Notes under the pieces: generated by a model | Databases searched by the model: none | The model's input: only the letters and a program-made list of their open reading frames with translations | What the model was told of the DNA's origin: nothing | Assembly (NCBI RefSeq): GCF_963678975.1 | Contig: NC_089285.1 | Location: forward strand, 10,898,694-10,962,693 | Direction: 5' to 3' | Length of the DNA stretch: 64,000 nt | From: Dysidea avara | Lineage: Eukaryota; Porifera; Demospongiae; Dictyoceratida; Dysideidae | Translations under genes and position numbers: made by a program | Shown: piece after piece, positions 9,940 to 24,000 of the stretch | How positions within the stretch are numbered: the first letter of the stretch is position 1 | Layout: the number at the start of each line of letters is the position of its first letter

Positions 9940-11814
9940 TATATGTAGACTATACATAAGAAGACTGTTATATTCTATATTAGTTGTCAGAATGAGCCTA
10001 TTTTCTAGCATCACATGATCTGCAAGCAGCTGAGTGATCATTTTAGCAATGATAAATCATTTTTAAAACACTGCTGGACTTTTCTTAAGTGCTTATTAAT
10101 GTACTTGGCTTTGTGTGTATGTGCATGTACATGCTATCATTGATGTTTTAATGTTGAATTCAAAGGAATTGGACATTGAAATATCATACATGGCTTGGAT
10201 ATCTGTAGTTTACCATTATACCATGAAAAGCTTTATGGCTTAGCAGTATTAAGTAATAATCGGCTTGCAGTTGAGTATGACCTCTGCTATACTCATACTT
10301 GTACTCACTTACCCATGCAACTGATATTTGACCTGATACACTGATAGTTACAAGATATATAGAGTCTGGTAGGTGGAAACTGTCTCTGCTTGTTGACGAG
10401 ATCTTTGGCACATATAATGTGACTTCATCATGATAATGATTAGAAGCTTCACATATTTATCATGATTAACTATTACCAGTCATTTCTCCCACTGATAACT
10501 GAGTCAACTTATCAAGCGTTGTGACTACTGTCCTTGTATCATTCTTAGTTCTAATTAACAACCTTATAGAGTACAGTTTGTTACAGTACTAGTGCAGTTT
10601 ATTACAAAAAAATGATCTCTGTACTATAAAACCTTTTTTATTTTGCTGGAAATTAGTACGTTCATCTCAGTAGTGGTTCATGCTGGATGCATATCTACTC
10701 TGATAATATATTGTGCAAAACATTGGGGGTAAATATTATACGCTACATGCTATTAGTATTAATTTACCAATCCTATTGAATCTAGACCTGGTGATATGAA
10801 ATTGTTTCTTACTGATATCACATAATGATTGCTGCTACAGTCGGTAAATTTATATAGTGCAAATGAAAAAGATTACAGTGTGAGTATTCACATGCATGGT
10901 AATCATGTATGTCAACAAACTTAATGCATATAAAATATTTTGTAGGCATCTCACTTGCTCATTAATATAAGAAATGTGCAATTGAAAACTTATTATAGTT
11001 GGCATTGTATATATACAAGTCCAAACTAGTACTAGCTAGTAGCATTGATGTTATGATTTGCACTCTGCATTTGCTCACTACTGTTGTACGAAATGCACAG
11101 CTCATTGGGATTATCCCTGTATGATCAACAGTATAGCATAGTGTATGGTAACAACCTGCAGGATTTAGGCCACTAACAGTGGCTATGGAGGAATGCTATC
11201 CAGTTTCAGAAGATCACATTTGCATGATACCTAGCCAAAGTGTAAGAAATTACAATAAACACAAGGATTATCAGATTATGTGACAGTACGTGCTTGTCTT
11301 AACTGTAGCATTCTCCTACAGAATTGCTGGATTTGCAGAAATTTTCCATAAAAGGTGTAGTTTAGCACAACAACACTATATAGTCAAGAGCATGCTTGGT
11401 ATGATAGCACCCACATAGCAGTCATCTAGTGTATAATAATACTATTATATATAGGGTTTTAGCAAATTATTTACTCTGCTAGTATTCTGCATTATACATT
11501 TGGATTAGATTACATTATATAGTGTAACAAAATGGTTATGTAGCTAGACAGTAATAATATATATTCTGAGCTTTATAAATGTACACAAAACATCTTGAAT
11601 ACGGTAATTTGTACCACTTACCATAATTATGACTGCTCTATTAGAATATTTATTTCTGCATAAGCAGGTATATAATTATGTGCACAGATATACTGAAAAT
11701 AGGCACATACACATAAACAATAAGTACACAGAACAGATACAGTTCTGTATGAACAAAACAGTAGAGCAAAAGCCTAACAACTACATGTGGTCTTGACATT
11801 CATTCATCACTAAT
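9940..11814. other. AT-rich stretch with no recognised gene
   Basis: Many short reading frames occur, none with a recognisable domain or exon-like context. There are no clear inverted repeats. It may hold the 3' flank of the minus-strand gene ending at 11815. Confidence 0.4.
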
Positions 11815-12047
11815 TTAATCTGTTTGGTTATTGCAATCATTAATCTTGAGGGAATTATAAACATCACCCCTGAAACAATACCACACAATTAATAGACTGG
11901 TGTAATGCATACTTACTCATGATCAGTGTGCTCTGTGTGGTCATCGACACTGTAATGAAACATAAACAAGTGATATAAAAGTTAATTGATACACAACAGT
12001 AACTAGCTAACTTGTCATCATCATTATCATCATCATCATCATCAGAA
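11815..12047 (-). CDS. Three micro-exons: candidate cytoplasmic tail of Ig receptor gene 1
   Basis: Minus-strand exon A (12047-12012) follows an AG and encodes an acidic run, SDDDDDDNDDD. Exon B (11949-11917, 33 nt) lies between TTTCATTACAG and GTAAGT and reads VDDHTEHTDHE. Exon C (11869-11815) follows TATTGTTTCAG and reads GDVYNSLKINDCNNQTD and a stop. All junctions share phase 2, so they join into one frame. A donor-like GT inside the transmembrane exon at 17896-17895 has the same phase, which would make these the intracellular tail of the Ig receptor, with a YNSL (YxxL) motif. That link is inference: the donor is weak and the intron would be 5.8 kb. The poly-Asp part is a (GAT)n microsatellite, so exon A is the least certain. 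Confidence 0.4.
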
Positions 12048-12059
12048 CTAGCCAATAAA

Positions 12060-13500
12060 TGGTATGATTTTGATTACATATTACTGTACGAATGCACAAT
12101 ACCACCAAGGGTTCATAATAAAATATATTAAGGGAGAGTATCTAACTAGGAGGACACTTTCAGGCAAAATCACTGCATAACTTAGAGAGTATCCATATCA
12201 AAGGCTTTACCTTATATAGCACCTATTAATAACACTCAACACCTATCAACAGCTCTCTATCATCAGTAAGAGTGTTAATTTGTTGAAAGATTATTATCTA
12301 TTCAATATTATATGTAGCAGGCTGCATTGGCAGTTACACACTCTCCCTCACTATTTTTATTATGAACTCTTGACACCACCTACTTGTTTTTAAGTATTTT
12401 GTCTTTCCTAAAGTTCTGGATTACTTCAAAGCAAGAAAGCAAAAGTTTGCTCCTACAAACACAAAAAACAGCTAGTAAAATTTACACAGCATAATGTACA
12501 GTTGCATAATCGTTAAGATGAAGTGATTAATATAAGGTGTAAGTTTATAAGCAGTGTATAATAAATTATATGGATTCATTAATTTTATGATACCTGCTTA
12601 CTTAGAGCACAACATAATGTTCACAAAACTTGTAACTGTAAAAGTCATAACCTTCATGAAGGAGTTAACTAATTAAATAAGATTTACAAATAGAAAATGG
12701 TTATGATCAACACAACTATTCAATCTCAAGTATAGGAATAAAACAAATATACTGAATATTCCAGGAGCATAGCCAGGATTTTTTTGAAGGAAGTTTGGAC
12801 TTAAACTTTAATGTCTTAAAGGGAAGGCCTGGGTGCTTCTCCTAGACCATGTTGAACGAAAATGCATGATGTATACACAAAATGTGCTCTTAGGTAGTAA
12901 CATTAAAACCTGCTGTTTGTGCATCTAACTAGCTAAAACCTACACACTGCTGTTTATGCAGCTTATGGAAACTATGAACCTATTGTAAACTAACTAATCT
13001 TCACTTCCAGACAGCAAACTGGCCGCCAACTTCAATTTCCTAGCACACCAGGGAAGCCCTCGACACTCTGAGTCCCTTCATTGGAAATACTTCTTTCTAG
13101 CTTTACATTACTCTCAGCTGTTCTTTGTCAATAACTTCAGACTTAATTGGCTTGTACTCCAATATGTTCGAGACATCACATGCCCACAACATGTAACTAA
13201 TAAACAAACCATTTATGCATCAGATATACATCAACAATTCACAGTTTGTGTTAACCTGACACATGTATAATACGACCACTCAAGTTTAGCAGCTGCTGCC
13301 TTATCTCAACCAACCACTGAACAATGACCATTTCACATGCATCATTTCAACTATGCATCGCGTGTGCAATTGATCAAATGAATCAATAGATATGATTTGC
13401 AATGGCTCAGCATTTAAGTAGCTACTGGAAAGCTCCAGGTATGTAAGATTTGGTGTAATTTTTACTTTTAAAAATTCTGCCTCTGAAAGGGGGCTCATCC
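12060..13500. other. No recognised gene; degenerate repeats
   Basis: AT-rich sequence. A fragment near 12765-12850 (GGAGCATAGCCAGGATTT) and the C-rich block near 13490-13530 look like transposon ends, but no paired inverted repeat could be delimited. Confidence 0.35.
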
Positions 13501-13803
13501 AAACCATCCGAACCCCCCCTGCCTACACCCTTGTATCTGAATTTGTATTCGATTTGAATTTGTTCGAGACAATTTTGCAATTCGAAAGATCGAAGTTTTT
13601 ATTATTTTTATTATCAAATTGTTTAAAGGGATACACAAAAGGCAGATGCCTGTACAAGGTGATACCCTTACATACAATTCATACAGGTACAAAACAACAA
13701 ATACAGGTACAAAACAGCATACACAATACAATTATAACATTAAAAACAATCACAATACTCTAGAATAGAAACTGTTTCAGCTTTGATCTGAACCTGGGTT
13801 AAT

Positions 13804-14130
13804 ATATCTAATCAAAAACAGCCAAGCTGTAAAAAAAGGTGCGGCCCCCAAAAAGGCCATGGTGAAAAAAGATGTGAAATCCAAGGTGGCGGCCAAGAAA
13901 TGGCGGTGATGGTAGGTTAATGGTTACATTTTAATAATGACAATTGAGGTGAATTTGGTGCCAAGACCAAGCGGCACAAAATTCACCTGAATTGTCATTA
14001 TTAAAATGTAACCATTAACCTACCATCACAGCCATTTCTTGGCCGCCACCTTGGATTTCACATCTTTTTCACCATGGCCTTTTTGGGGGCCGCACCTTTT
14101 TTCACAGCTTGGCGGTTTTTGATTAGATAT
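13804..14130. mobile_element. 327-bp foldback element (near-perfect palindrome)
   Basis: The left arm (TATCTAATCAAAAACAGCC, AAGGTGCGGCCCCCAAAAAG, CCAAGGTGGCGGCCAAGAAA) and the right arm are reverse complements for about 150 bases with few mismatches, around a centre at ~13966. The arm sequence recurs singly at 2490-2580 and 19370-19440, and its outer ends recur at 27218-27848. No coding sequence. If transcribed it would form one long hairpin. Confidence 0.75.
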
Positions 14131-14334
14131 CACTTCTTTTTGTATTTGTATACTGCAAAGTCGGCCTATGGCTGGCTTTGGGGCTTTTTTAACCCATATG
14201 TTTTTTTCTTTACCACAGGAAGAAGAAGAGAACTTAAAGAAGATTTTTAATACTTCAATTATTTTTGATTTTATTAGTAATTATACAAATTATATACGTA
14301 TATTTATTACATGCCCATTATTCCCCACAGGATA

Positions 14335-14975
14335 TTTTTGCAGCTGATCTCTCTACTGGGTGACTTCAAATGTAGCTGAACTATATACAGGATGGTTTCT
14401 TTGTAGCTGAACTCTCTACAAGGTGACCTCTTCTAGTAGAGGGATCAGCTAGAAGAAGTCACCTTGTAGAGAGTTCAGCTACAAAGAAACCATCATGCAA
14501 AGAGTTCAGTTACAAACAAACCACCCTGTAGAGAGATCAGCTAGAAGAAGTTACCTTGTAGATAGTTCAGCTATAAACAATTCACCCTGTAGAAGAAGTC
14601 ACCTTGTAGAGTGTTCAGTTACAAAGAAACCATTATTTAGAGAGTTCAGCTGCAAACAAATTACTCTGTAGAGAGTTCAGCTACAAAGAAACCGCCATGT
14701 AGAGAGTTCAGCCTCAAACAAACCACCTTGTAGAGAATTCAACTACAACAAATCACCCTGTAGAGAAAAAGTTACCTTGTAGAGAGTTCAGCTACAAAGA
14801 AACCATCATGTAGAGAGTTCAGCTGCAAACAATCACCCTGTAGAGAGTTCAGCTAGACGAAGTCACCTTATAGAGAGTTCAGCTACAAAGAAACCATCAC
14901 ATAGAGAGTTCAGCTACAAAGAAACCACCGTGTAGAGAGTTCAGCTAGAAACAAATCACCCTGTAGAGAGACCAG
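14335..14975. repeat. Minisatellite, unit about 31 bp, with an orientation switch
   Basis: The unit is close to TGTAGAGAGTTCAGCTACAA plus AGAAACCATCA, repeated roughly 17-20 times with variants (CTAGAAGAAGTCACCT in place of the last part). Before about 14435 the units run in the opposite orientation (GTAGCTGAACTCTCTACA), so the array has a palindromic junction there. Not coding. Confidence 0.75.
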
Positions 14976-15499
14976 CCACTTTGAGCCAACTTTTCAGTGG
15001 AAGTTGAGTAAGGTATGCTAAATCATTTCAGATATGGTGCAATGTCGAAATCATTTCCTTAGGGCATATTTGGAACCTTTACACTAAGTTATAAGCCCAT
15101 TTCTAGCTGATCAGGAACCATACAAGCACATTCCAAATTTTTGTTTATGCTTAAGTAGCATGAATATATTTCAATTAATAGATGCAATCAGAAAATCTTT
15201 CAAAATATGGTAAAATAAACATCTAGCCAATAATATTATTTTAGTGTAAAAAGTACAGGCACAATCCAATAGAATAATAATATTGCATATCTTTGGCTTT
15301 GTATACTTTGACCCTCCATGCTTCTTAACGTTGCAAGCTAATGACCTGGATGGACACCTCCCTTGATCAGCTTATGATCTCTTACTTGTCTATGCAGTAT
15401 ATTTGTGCAAACTAAAAACCTAAATACACACAAAATAGCCTAAATAATACCTAGATACAATTACACTAATGTATAGTTCTCGACATCCCCTGGGGGGTG

Positions 15500-16330
15500 G
15501 CTTAATCTAGTTGTCCACTCTAGCAGACAAGTTCTTGCCCTCTTTGTTGCTGCCTGCTGTGGACGATCTCTTGCATCATGACCAATGCTGACAGTTCTCT
15601 CAGGTGCATTACTGTGTTCCAACTGGTTATATGGTGGAGTGACACTTCCAGAGGATACAGTCTGCTGATCGGCTTGGATGTAACTTGATTGTTAGTCTTG
15701 ACATTTTCAGCATGAATCAAACCATCATTACCAAGGATGAGGCTGTCTACAACACCAAGTATCCAGTGTAACTTATTATGAATTAAAACTATATCTCCAA
15801 CCTTGACACGCTGCATGTTTGTACCAGACGCCTTGTGGAATTCCCTTAAGCTAGTTAAGTATTCCCTCTTCCATCTGGTTTGAAAATGTTGCAACAATCT
15901 AGTATGGTTGGTAAGTCGCTTCCTCATCCGTGCATTTGACACATTGTAGTTTGGGTCCTCGGGATCTTCATCATATGAATGAGGTAAAGATGTCACCCGT
16001 CTGCCATACAACAAATGTGCTGGGGTTAAAGGTACAACATTAGTAACATCGGAGGATACATAAGTTAAGGGTCGATCATTAAGGGTCGATCATTAAGGGT
16101 TGCCTCAACTTCCACAACAATAGTCTCGAGAATCGGCAAGATGACAAAGCTTCTGCCCTAGGTCTTCTTAAGTACTTGTTTAGTTAGCCCAACTAACCAT
16201 TCCCAAAACCCACTGCACCACGGTGCCCTCTTTGGAATAGATTTCCAAGCCACGCCATGGTGTTCTAGAGGGAGGTGGTTGTAAGAAGCTCTTGCGATTC
16301 GTCAGCTGAACAATTTCATCACAATTTGCT
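15500..16330 (-). mobile_element. BEL/Pao LTR retrotransposon fossil (integrase end and C-terminal domain)
   Basis: The minus strand carries the end of a BEL/Pao pol: about 16170-16330 matches the integrase C-terminal part (APWCSGFWEWLVG region), and 15520-16014 matches the DUF5641-like domain that follows it (KVGDIVLIHN, RLYPLEV). It is a broken fragment with several breaks; LTRs, gag, protease and reverse transcriptase were not found. Considerable divergence suggests an old copy. Confidence 0.7.
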
Positions 16331-16339
16331 GTTTTGCCA

Positions 16340-17740
16340 TTCTACTGAAGTCCCAAACAATGCAAAAAAGACCCCACAGTCTGTTAACTATTAGTGGGGT
16401 CCAAAAGGGTCTGTGATGATTGAACACCAGCCTAACAACTCGCACACAGCACTACACATATGCCCTCTTAATTCATTACGACAACTATGTGCATATTATC
16501 GAGCACTTTTATGGCTTCCTTATTACATTTCTATTACTTTTATTAGACAGTTGTGATATGATTGGTAATTTTAATGGCACCATATCTAATATGAAATAGT
16601 GTGAATCAAGTAAATGTTGTACCATGTTTGGTGCTTTTATCAAAAAGTGAATGATTTTTTTGCTCAGTCATGCACTGTACTACTTGTATTGGTATTTATG
16701 CTTTTTTTACTGTACAGAAACTTCCATACAGAGTATATAGTACAACAGTGATCATACTACAATTAAGCTATAATTATTATTGCAATGAAATCTTTGTAAA
16801 GAGGTAGTCTTTGTAAAAAGATGTTACCAAAAATGAGGTATTCTCATTAATGAAGTCATTTAGAATATTTGGAACCTTGGTCTTTGTAGTCTTTAAGAGG
16901 TGGCCACCAAGCAAGGTTAATTACTTTAGCATAAATACAAATGAGTTTTGTATTTATTTTCCTGTTTCCAATAGCCCGGAAGTGAGCACTTATCACCTCT
17001 TTGATATGGCTGGTTTTTTTTCAGCCGGGGCCTGGTAAACATGAACCAACTATGCATAGCAGGCATTATACAGTTTCACATTATATATATACCACTTTGA
17101 CACCTCAGATCAAAGGAAATCACAGGGTTATATGTCACATATTTCCCTGACCACAGGGAAATATCTAGATATCGCCCTGTGGTTAGGGCACTATCATGAT
17201 ATAGCCCTGACCACAACTGCCTTTGATGCTGAGTCAGCTACAAAGCATCAGTTCCCTTTGATTATTTATATAGAGATGCTTAAAGTTTTGCATTGTGGAT
17301 TTTAATTAGAGCTGCTTACAGTTTTGCATTGTGGGTTTGAATTAAACATGTTGATTTAGTTAAGGGCATTATTGTGAAGTAAAAAGAATTGAGCGAGTCA
17401 GCATTGCATAGTTCAGTTACTAAGCATCACTAAATAATCATTTTTGCAATGTGGGGATTGTTTTTCTACAGAGTACATTTCAACTGCACGAAAAGATGCC
17501 TCAAACATTCACAACCTATATGTCTAAGTGTTTATTTTAGCACCTTAGGTAACTTTATTCATTCACAAAGTGATTATTTGGTTTAAAATGGTATCACTAC
17601 AACCAGTGAAACCCACAATCATTTCTTTTTTGTGCCCACAATTTAAACCCACAATCGATTTTTGCAAACCTCTGTATAAAAGTAATGTGGTGAATGCAGG
17701 TTTGTCTTCCTTCACCTATTAGGTGAACATGCCAGAGTGG
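16340..17740. other. No gene; paralogous 3' flank of Ig receptor gene 1
   Basis: 16900-17090 is similar to 41060-41190, just downstream of the transmembrane exon of receptor gene 2, so the receptor duplication extends this far. The part from about 17095 to 17880 has no counterpart there and includes internal GGGAAATATCTAGATATC-like repeats (17140-17215) and a small palindrome, so it is probably inserted material. Confidence 0.45.
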
Positions 17741-17749
17741 TATATATTA

Positions 17750-17849
17750 CTTATACCATGGCCACTCTGGATTTGCCTGATTTCTATGCCCGCGCCCTCG
17801 GGCTTGGGCATATATATCAGGAAAATCCCTCGTGGCCATGGTATAACTA
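17750..17849. repeat. 100-bp hairpin repeat
   Basis: TTATACCATGGCCACTCTGG pairs with the later CCCTCGTGGCCATGGTATAA; an inner TATGCCCG...GGGCATA pair adds to the fold. Minimal MITE-like hairpin beside the transmembrane exon. Confidence 0.6.
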
Positions 17850-17889
17850 TTAAATATTACATACGATTGTTATTCATCTCCTGGTTTTT

Positions 17890-18032
17890 TCAACACTTGT
17901 GCCTATAGTATAAGGCTACCACAAAAATTAGAACCAGTATCATTATTATCACTATCAAAAATGATGTGCAAACTCCAAGGATGATTCCTACTGTTGAAGG
18001 TGATCTATTCTTTCCTGTTCCATCCATTAATC
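17890..18032 (-). CDS. Transmembrane exon of Ig receptor gene 1
   Basis: The acceptor TTAATATTACAG precedes GATTAATGGATGG. The product is LMDGTGKNRSPS, a helix of about 24 apolar residues (IILGV...ILVLIFVVAL), then YYRHKC and TGA. It differs at few positions from the transmembrane exon of gene 2 (41392-41238), which shares the same acceptor context. A six-residue tail would allow no intracellular signalling, which is why the tail micro-exons at 11.8-12.05 kb matter. Confidence 0.75.
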
Positions 18033-21000
18033 CTGTAATATTAACACAACTAGATGAAAGAGTGATTTATGATAAAGTGTATAATTTTATTATTCAGTGG
18101 TTCTTAATACAGTACCAGAGCATTAAGCAATCTGTATAAATGAAGCTAGGAAACTTGAGAGCCCAGGTAAATATTAACCAAGAGTATAAAACTTATTATG
18201 TAGGATATAAATCTGGAAACATTTATGGTAAATAGCTTGTACGCTTTTCACAACCTAGTCAAAATTGTAAAAGCTTTATTCAAGATGCATATGGATGATT
18301 TGTTTTCATGAAAGTGAGTAGCAAACAAAATTTGTGAAAGCTCATTTTGCAATGTGCTTCAAAATGTACTCAAAATAGAACTTTACCTATGTGAATGTCT
18401 CTGTATTTGTGGTATTAAGGGTGCTCTGTACAGTTTGCATAAGGCTTCCCAAGTCACATGGCAAAACAGGTTATCTTTTACTTTGATGGAAATATTATGG
18501 TCGCTAATTAGTCTGTGGCTTATTGCTGAATTTTTAGCATCTGTACATTAGGAAACAGGCACACCCCTTACTATTCTACACCCTTATGTTTAAAATAGAA
18601 CTAGCCTGTCATTTTTCACCCAAAAGGCATGAAAATTTTGGATGAATTACTGTAGTAATTTTGCTAAAAAAAAGCGCTTGCAGTTTTTTGATAGCAACTT
18701 CGGGTGACAAATAGCATGGAAGTGAAAAGAAAGATTGGTGGCAGTGTCAAACCGGAAGTTGAGTATCTGATGATTGAAGAGCTAAACAACTAAAATAAAA
18801 ATGCACAATAGTTTGTACTATTTTGTGTAGTGTATCATGAAAGTATCAAGGCTCTAGTGTGTAAACTGTAAGACTAGTTCTAGTTTAAAGGGAAATATTA
18901 TAACTTGCATTCTACAGCAAATTAGCAGTTGGGTTTGAACTAAAGTGTGCTCTAGTGTTAGCTTATATTCAGTAAGAAAGTACAGTATATTTGCCCAAAC
19001 CATTTGTGAGTTATGGTAATTTCACGGGAGCTGTACATGAACTGTACAGAGCACATACATGATCATATAGTACAGCTGAAAATTTGTACTTGTCTAGGCA
19101 TTCTTGGGCTCAATTATACCTAATCAATAGTGCCAAGCTGTTGCAAGTGAATAAAAAGCAAGTCTGGTTTTTGGGTAATATTTTGGGAAGCTTCAGAGCA
19201 ACCCTAAAAATACTTTCAACAAAGGTTTTTATTTAACAGAACATTCGACTAACTCAACTAATGCCTTCAGCCAAGCATATCTCGAATGCAGCAAACTTGA
19301 TTCAGTTCTTCACTGTTTGAGACTGCTTATGCATGAGACATGATTAATATTATGGTAGCCATTTGTTAGCCATCACCTTTGATTTCATATCTGTTTTCAC
19401 CCTGGCTTTTTTGGTGTTACACATTTTTCAGTTTGGCTGTTTTTGTATAATAGACAAGCTATGTGACTGATGTATATATGAATCAAACGTGCACCACTAG
19501 TATAGCTGCATGTATAAGCAATATCACTGATTTATTGCCTTTGTTGCAAAGATCCTATTCCAATTTTTAAATCTTGGGTAGTTGCAATTGGCACATGTTA
19601 CCAACTGACCTAACCTTCAACACCACCTATTTTGTACCTCACTATACCACCTGTCTTTTTTTTTGCGTATGCACTAGCGTTGTAAAGCAATAATAATTCC
19701 CGATTTTCCATATTGCAAAACTTTGGTAAAGCACCAAATTTTCTGTAGAAGTTGAAAAATGTGTTCTAAGTGATTAAAGGTAGGGTTCCAAATGAAAATC
19801 ATTGTTTAGGGCATGTTTCGGAACTCTTGAAAGTACCAGGGACTGTACTTGTGAAGCCACAGTTGTGTAAACTGGCCATTTTTGGTTGCCAATAAAGACG
19901 CTATGTTTCAGCACACACTATACTGTGACAATTTCTGTTACGAAGGGAAACCATCACATGCTACCACCAAATCGACACTTTTCGCTGTGTGCAAAGATGA
20001 AGGAGGACACTGGTAAGTCCATGAAGAATGCATTGTATATATTACGGTATGCAAAAAGGTACCTCTCAGGCTGAAGCAACATCAAACAGCCAAAAAAATC
20101 AAGCCCATATAGTCTCAGCCATTATTGAGTTACGCTTGTCTGAAGGCATCAGTCAGTTACTCAGTCAGTCAGTCAATAGAAAATTCTGTTAATTTTTTTT
20201 GTAATTCCGTAGCAACTTGTTGAAAGCATTTCAGGTCGATCTGAAGGCTTGTTTGGGCTTAGTTTTACCTAACCAATAGTGCTTCATCGTCGTCAGGGAA
20301 AATTGAGGCTGGTTTTTGGGTGATGTTATTTCATGAGCCACGCCTACTCCTTTGTGGTCTCTAATATACAGTACTATCATACTGTATAGATGTAATGCCA
20401 TGAACCAAGCAGTATTTTACCAAGATTGGTGTTTTTACCAAAAAGTAAACAATTTTTGCTACTATTGTACTCACTATACAGTATAATAAGTTATGTGGCC
20501 ACTGCCATATCCTTATACTAAGACTGTTAATTAGGAACAACATTGTTGTTGTATAACTTAAAGTTACTGATGGTTAAACTGACTGATTGATGGTAACTGA
20601 TAGTAAACAGCCGGACACATAATTATACGTATGGCTGAATTTGTAAGCTACATGTACTCGATTATAACCTACATATAGGTTATAACAGAGCTATGAACTG
20701 TATAATACAAGATAAAACTGACACTTGTAAATGAGTGATTTGCCTAGTAAACAAGAGAAAATTATATACAACACATGCAATTATCAATATCTTATTCCAT
20801 CCAAATTTGACTTTTAACTAATGCAAATTACATACCATCAATGATTAGCTGAGCAGTCACTGTATCATTTCCCACTTCATTAGCAGCAACACAAGTATAC
20901 TCTCCACTATCAGCTGCTCTAGTGTTCAATATCTGTAGTGTACTGGATGACACACACCGACTAGGAGGATCAGTGATAGTACAGTTTCCCATTACACTGT

Positions 21001-24000
21001 TAGATACCATCCTCCCTAAACGATTACCAATAACAGTCTTCATGTTTTTAACCCAGTAAATAGTAGCTCGTGGTTTAGCGATGGCAATACAAGTGAAGTT
21101 AACTTCTTCACTTAAGTTAGCATTGACATCTACTGGTGGTTGAGTGATTACAGGAAAAACTGTGTGAGAAAAAAAAGCACTATAATACACAAAATCATAT
21201 TTACTCGAATTTTGCCATATATGAATTGCTTTTGCGAAAACATAAGGATAAATCCTTAAATAATGCTGCACTACAGTATAATTTTCTGCATTATGAAATC
21301 CTGTATTTTTATACATCAGGATATGAAGACTGAGTTTACACCTGCAATATACACTGACGTACCATTGATTATTACATTTAATATTGCTGTATCTCTTCCC
21401 ACTTCATTACTAGCAACACAAGTATACTCTCCGCTGTCAACTGTTCTAGTGTTCAATATCTGTAGTGTACTGGATGACACACACTGACTAGGAGGATCAG
21501 TGATGGTACAATTTCCCATTACACTGTTAGATATTACAACTGGAATACCTCCATCACTTGAATGGTTGTTTAATAATTCATTATCATTTCTAAACCAGCT
21601 AATGACAGCTTGTGGTGTACCAGTAGCAGTACAAGTAAAGTTGACATCTTCACCTGATGTGGTATTTCTGTCTATCAATGGTTCAACAATTGGGACGACT
21701 GCAGGAAAGCAAATGTACATACGTCATTACATGCACTCCTACACATGCTCTTCCAGCATCAAATTGTTATTTTGAAAAATTGTGGTGATTATACTGAATG
21801 AAATTATACTGCTAGTAACTGTTTTATGCCTGTCAGGAGAATAATTGCAACATTTTTTGGCAACACTGTATTTTCTTATGCTTTATAATTGGCATCCCAT
21901 AATTTACAGGTAATACATTGTTGCAGAACACAAGTACATAGTAAGAAAAACATTGCAGCAATTATTAATCAATTAATGTAATCACTATAGGTATACATGA
22001 GACCACAAATCAAAGATTATATATCATCATATCATATCATTTCTAATACAAGTAGCTACAAGGAAAAAAAATTAGGTAGTTTTAAGCATGTATCATAGAA
22101 CTAAAGGCTATGAAATTAGAAATGTGACCTGTATCTACAGCTATATTTCAGCGCACATATAATTCATACTGTTTGTCAACTGTATAGCCATTACTGAAGA
22201 AGGGTTTAAATTTCTATTAGAATAGCTGCAGGTATATATAGGTAAACATGATTACAAATGAAGAACAGTACAAGAAGTGTTTTTTTTCAATCAATACAGT
22301 CAGTATGGAGATTCCAGGTATAAGCTTGATAGTCAGCACATCAGGTAATATATGCACTACCCTCCTTGAATCAAGGTAGTGGAGAAAGAAATGGGACACA
22401 GAAGAGGATGAAGGTAGGTCTATGGTGTAGCTGATGCGGTACATGTAGGTGAAAGCATGTCACAAGTCGGCCTAAACACGTGTGTGAACATGTTACTATA
22501 TAGAGCATATAAACCCAGAGTTAGTACTCATATTTACCATTGACTATCAAGTTAATCATCACTGTATCACTTCCAGCTTCATTACTAGCAATACAAGTAT
22601 ACTCTCCACTATCAACTGCTCTAGTGTTCAATATCTGTAGTGTACTGGATGACACACACTGACTAGGAGGATCAGTGATGGTACAATTTCCCATTACACT
22701 GTTAGTTATTACAACTGGAATACCTCCACCACTTAAATGGTTGGTTAATAATTTACTATCATTTCTGAACCAGCTAATAGCAGGTCGTGGTTTACCAGTA
22801 GCAGCACAAGTAAAGTTGACACTACTGCCACTCAATCTGAACATTGTGTCTGTTGGTTGCTTGACAGCAATGGGGATAACTGTAGTAAAGAAAGAATGAA
22901 TGGTTTACAGTCATGCCATTTCCTGACACTGCATATTATGGTTTGTGTACCACTGTTTAGCCAGTTGGTTAAGTGTTACTACAAGAATGTTATTCGATTA
23001 TCACATGCTTTACAATGTTATCATACCATTTACTATTAAATTTGCTGTCTCTATGTTTCTTCCAGCCTCATTGGTAGCAATACAAGTATACTCTCCACTA
23101 TCAACTGCTCTAGTGTTCAATATCTGTAGTGTACTGGATGACACACACTGACTAGGAGGATCAGTGATGGTACAGTTTCCCATCACACTGTTAGATACCA
23201 TCCTCCCTAAATGATTACCAATAACAGTCTTCATGTTTTTAATCCAGTAAATAGTAGCTTGTGGTTTAGCAATGGCAATACATGTAAGGTTAACTTCTTC
23301 ACTTAAGTTAGCATTTACATCTACTGGTGGATGAGTGATTACAGGAAAAACTGTGTGAGAGAAAATAAAGCACTATAATACATAAAATAAAATTTTGCCA
23401 TATACAAATTGATTTTTTTTTTGAAAAATAAGGATAAATCCTTAAATAATGCTGCACTACAGTATAGTTTTTCTGCAATATGCCATCCTGTATGAGGACT
23501 AAGGTTACACCTGCAATATACACTGACGTACCATTGACTATTACATTAAATATTGCTGTATCTCTTCCCACTTCATTACTAGCAATACAAGTATACTCTC
23601 CACTATCAACTGCTCTAGTGTTCAATATCTGTAGTGTACTGGATGACACACACTGACTAGGAGGATCAGTGATGGTACAGTTTCCCATTACACTGTTAGA
23701 TATTACAACTGGAACTCCTCCATCACTTAAACTGTTGCTACTTATAAGCACATTATTATTTCTTAACCAACTAATGACAGCTTGTGGTGTACCAGTAGTA
23801 ACACAAGAGAAATTAACATTTTCATTTGATGTCAGTATTCTGTCCACGAGTGGTTGAGTGATAATAGGGCCAACTACAAGAAAACGAAATATAGTAAAAT
23901 CAAAGAATCTAAAAAAATGAAGACATGCACATAGTTCAAATATATAGCCTGGAAAAGTAATAAATACAATACTAATAGGTTTTGAAATGAGCTAATGAGA

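Noticed and set aside
14335-14975. CRISPR-like array
   Set aside because: Units are adjacent, degenerate and lack unique spacers, and the genome is animal; it is a minisatellite.
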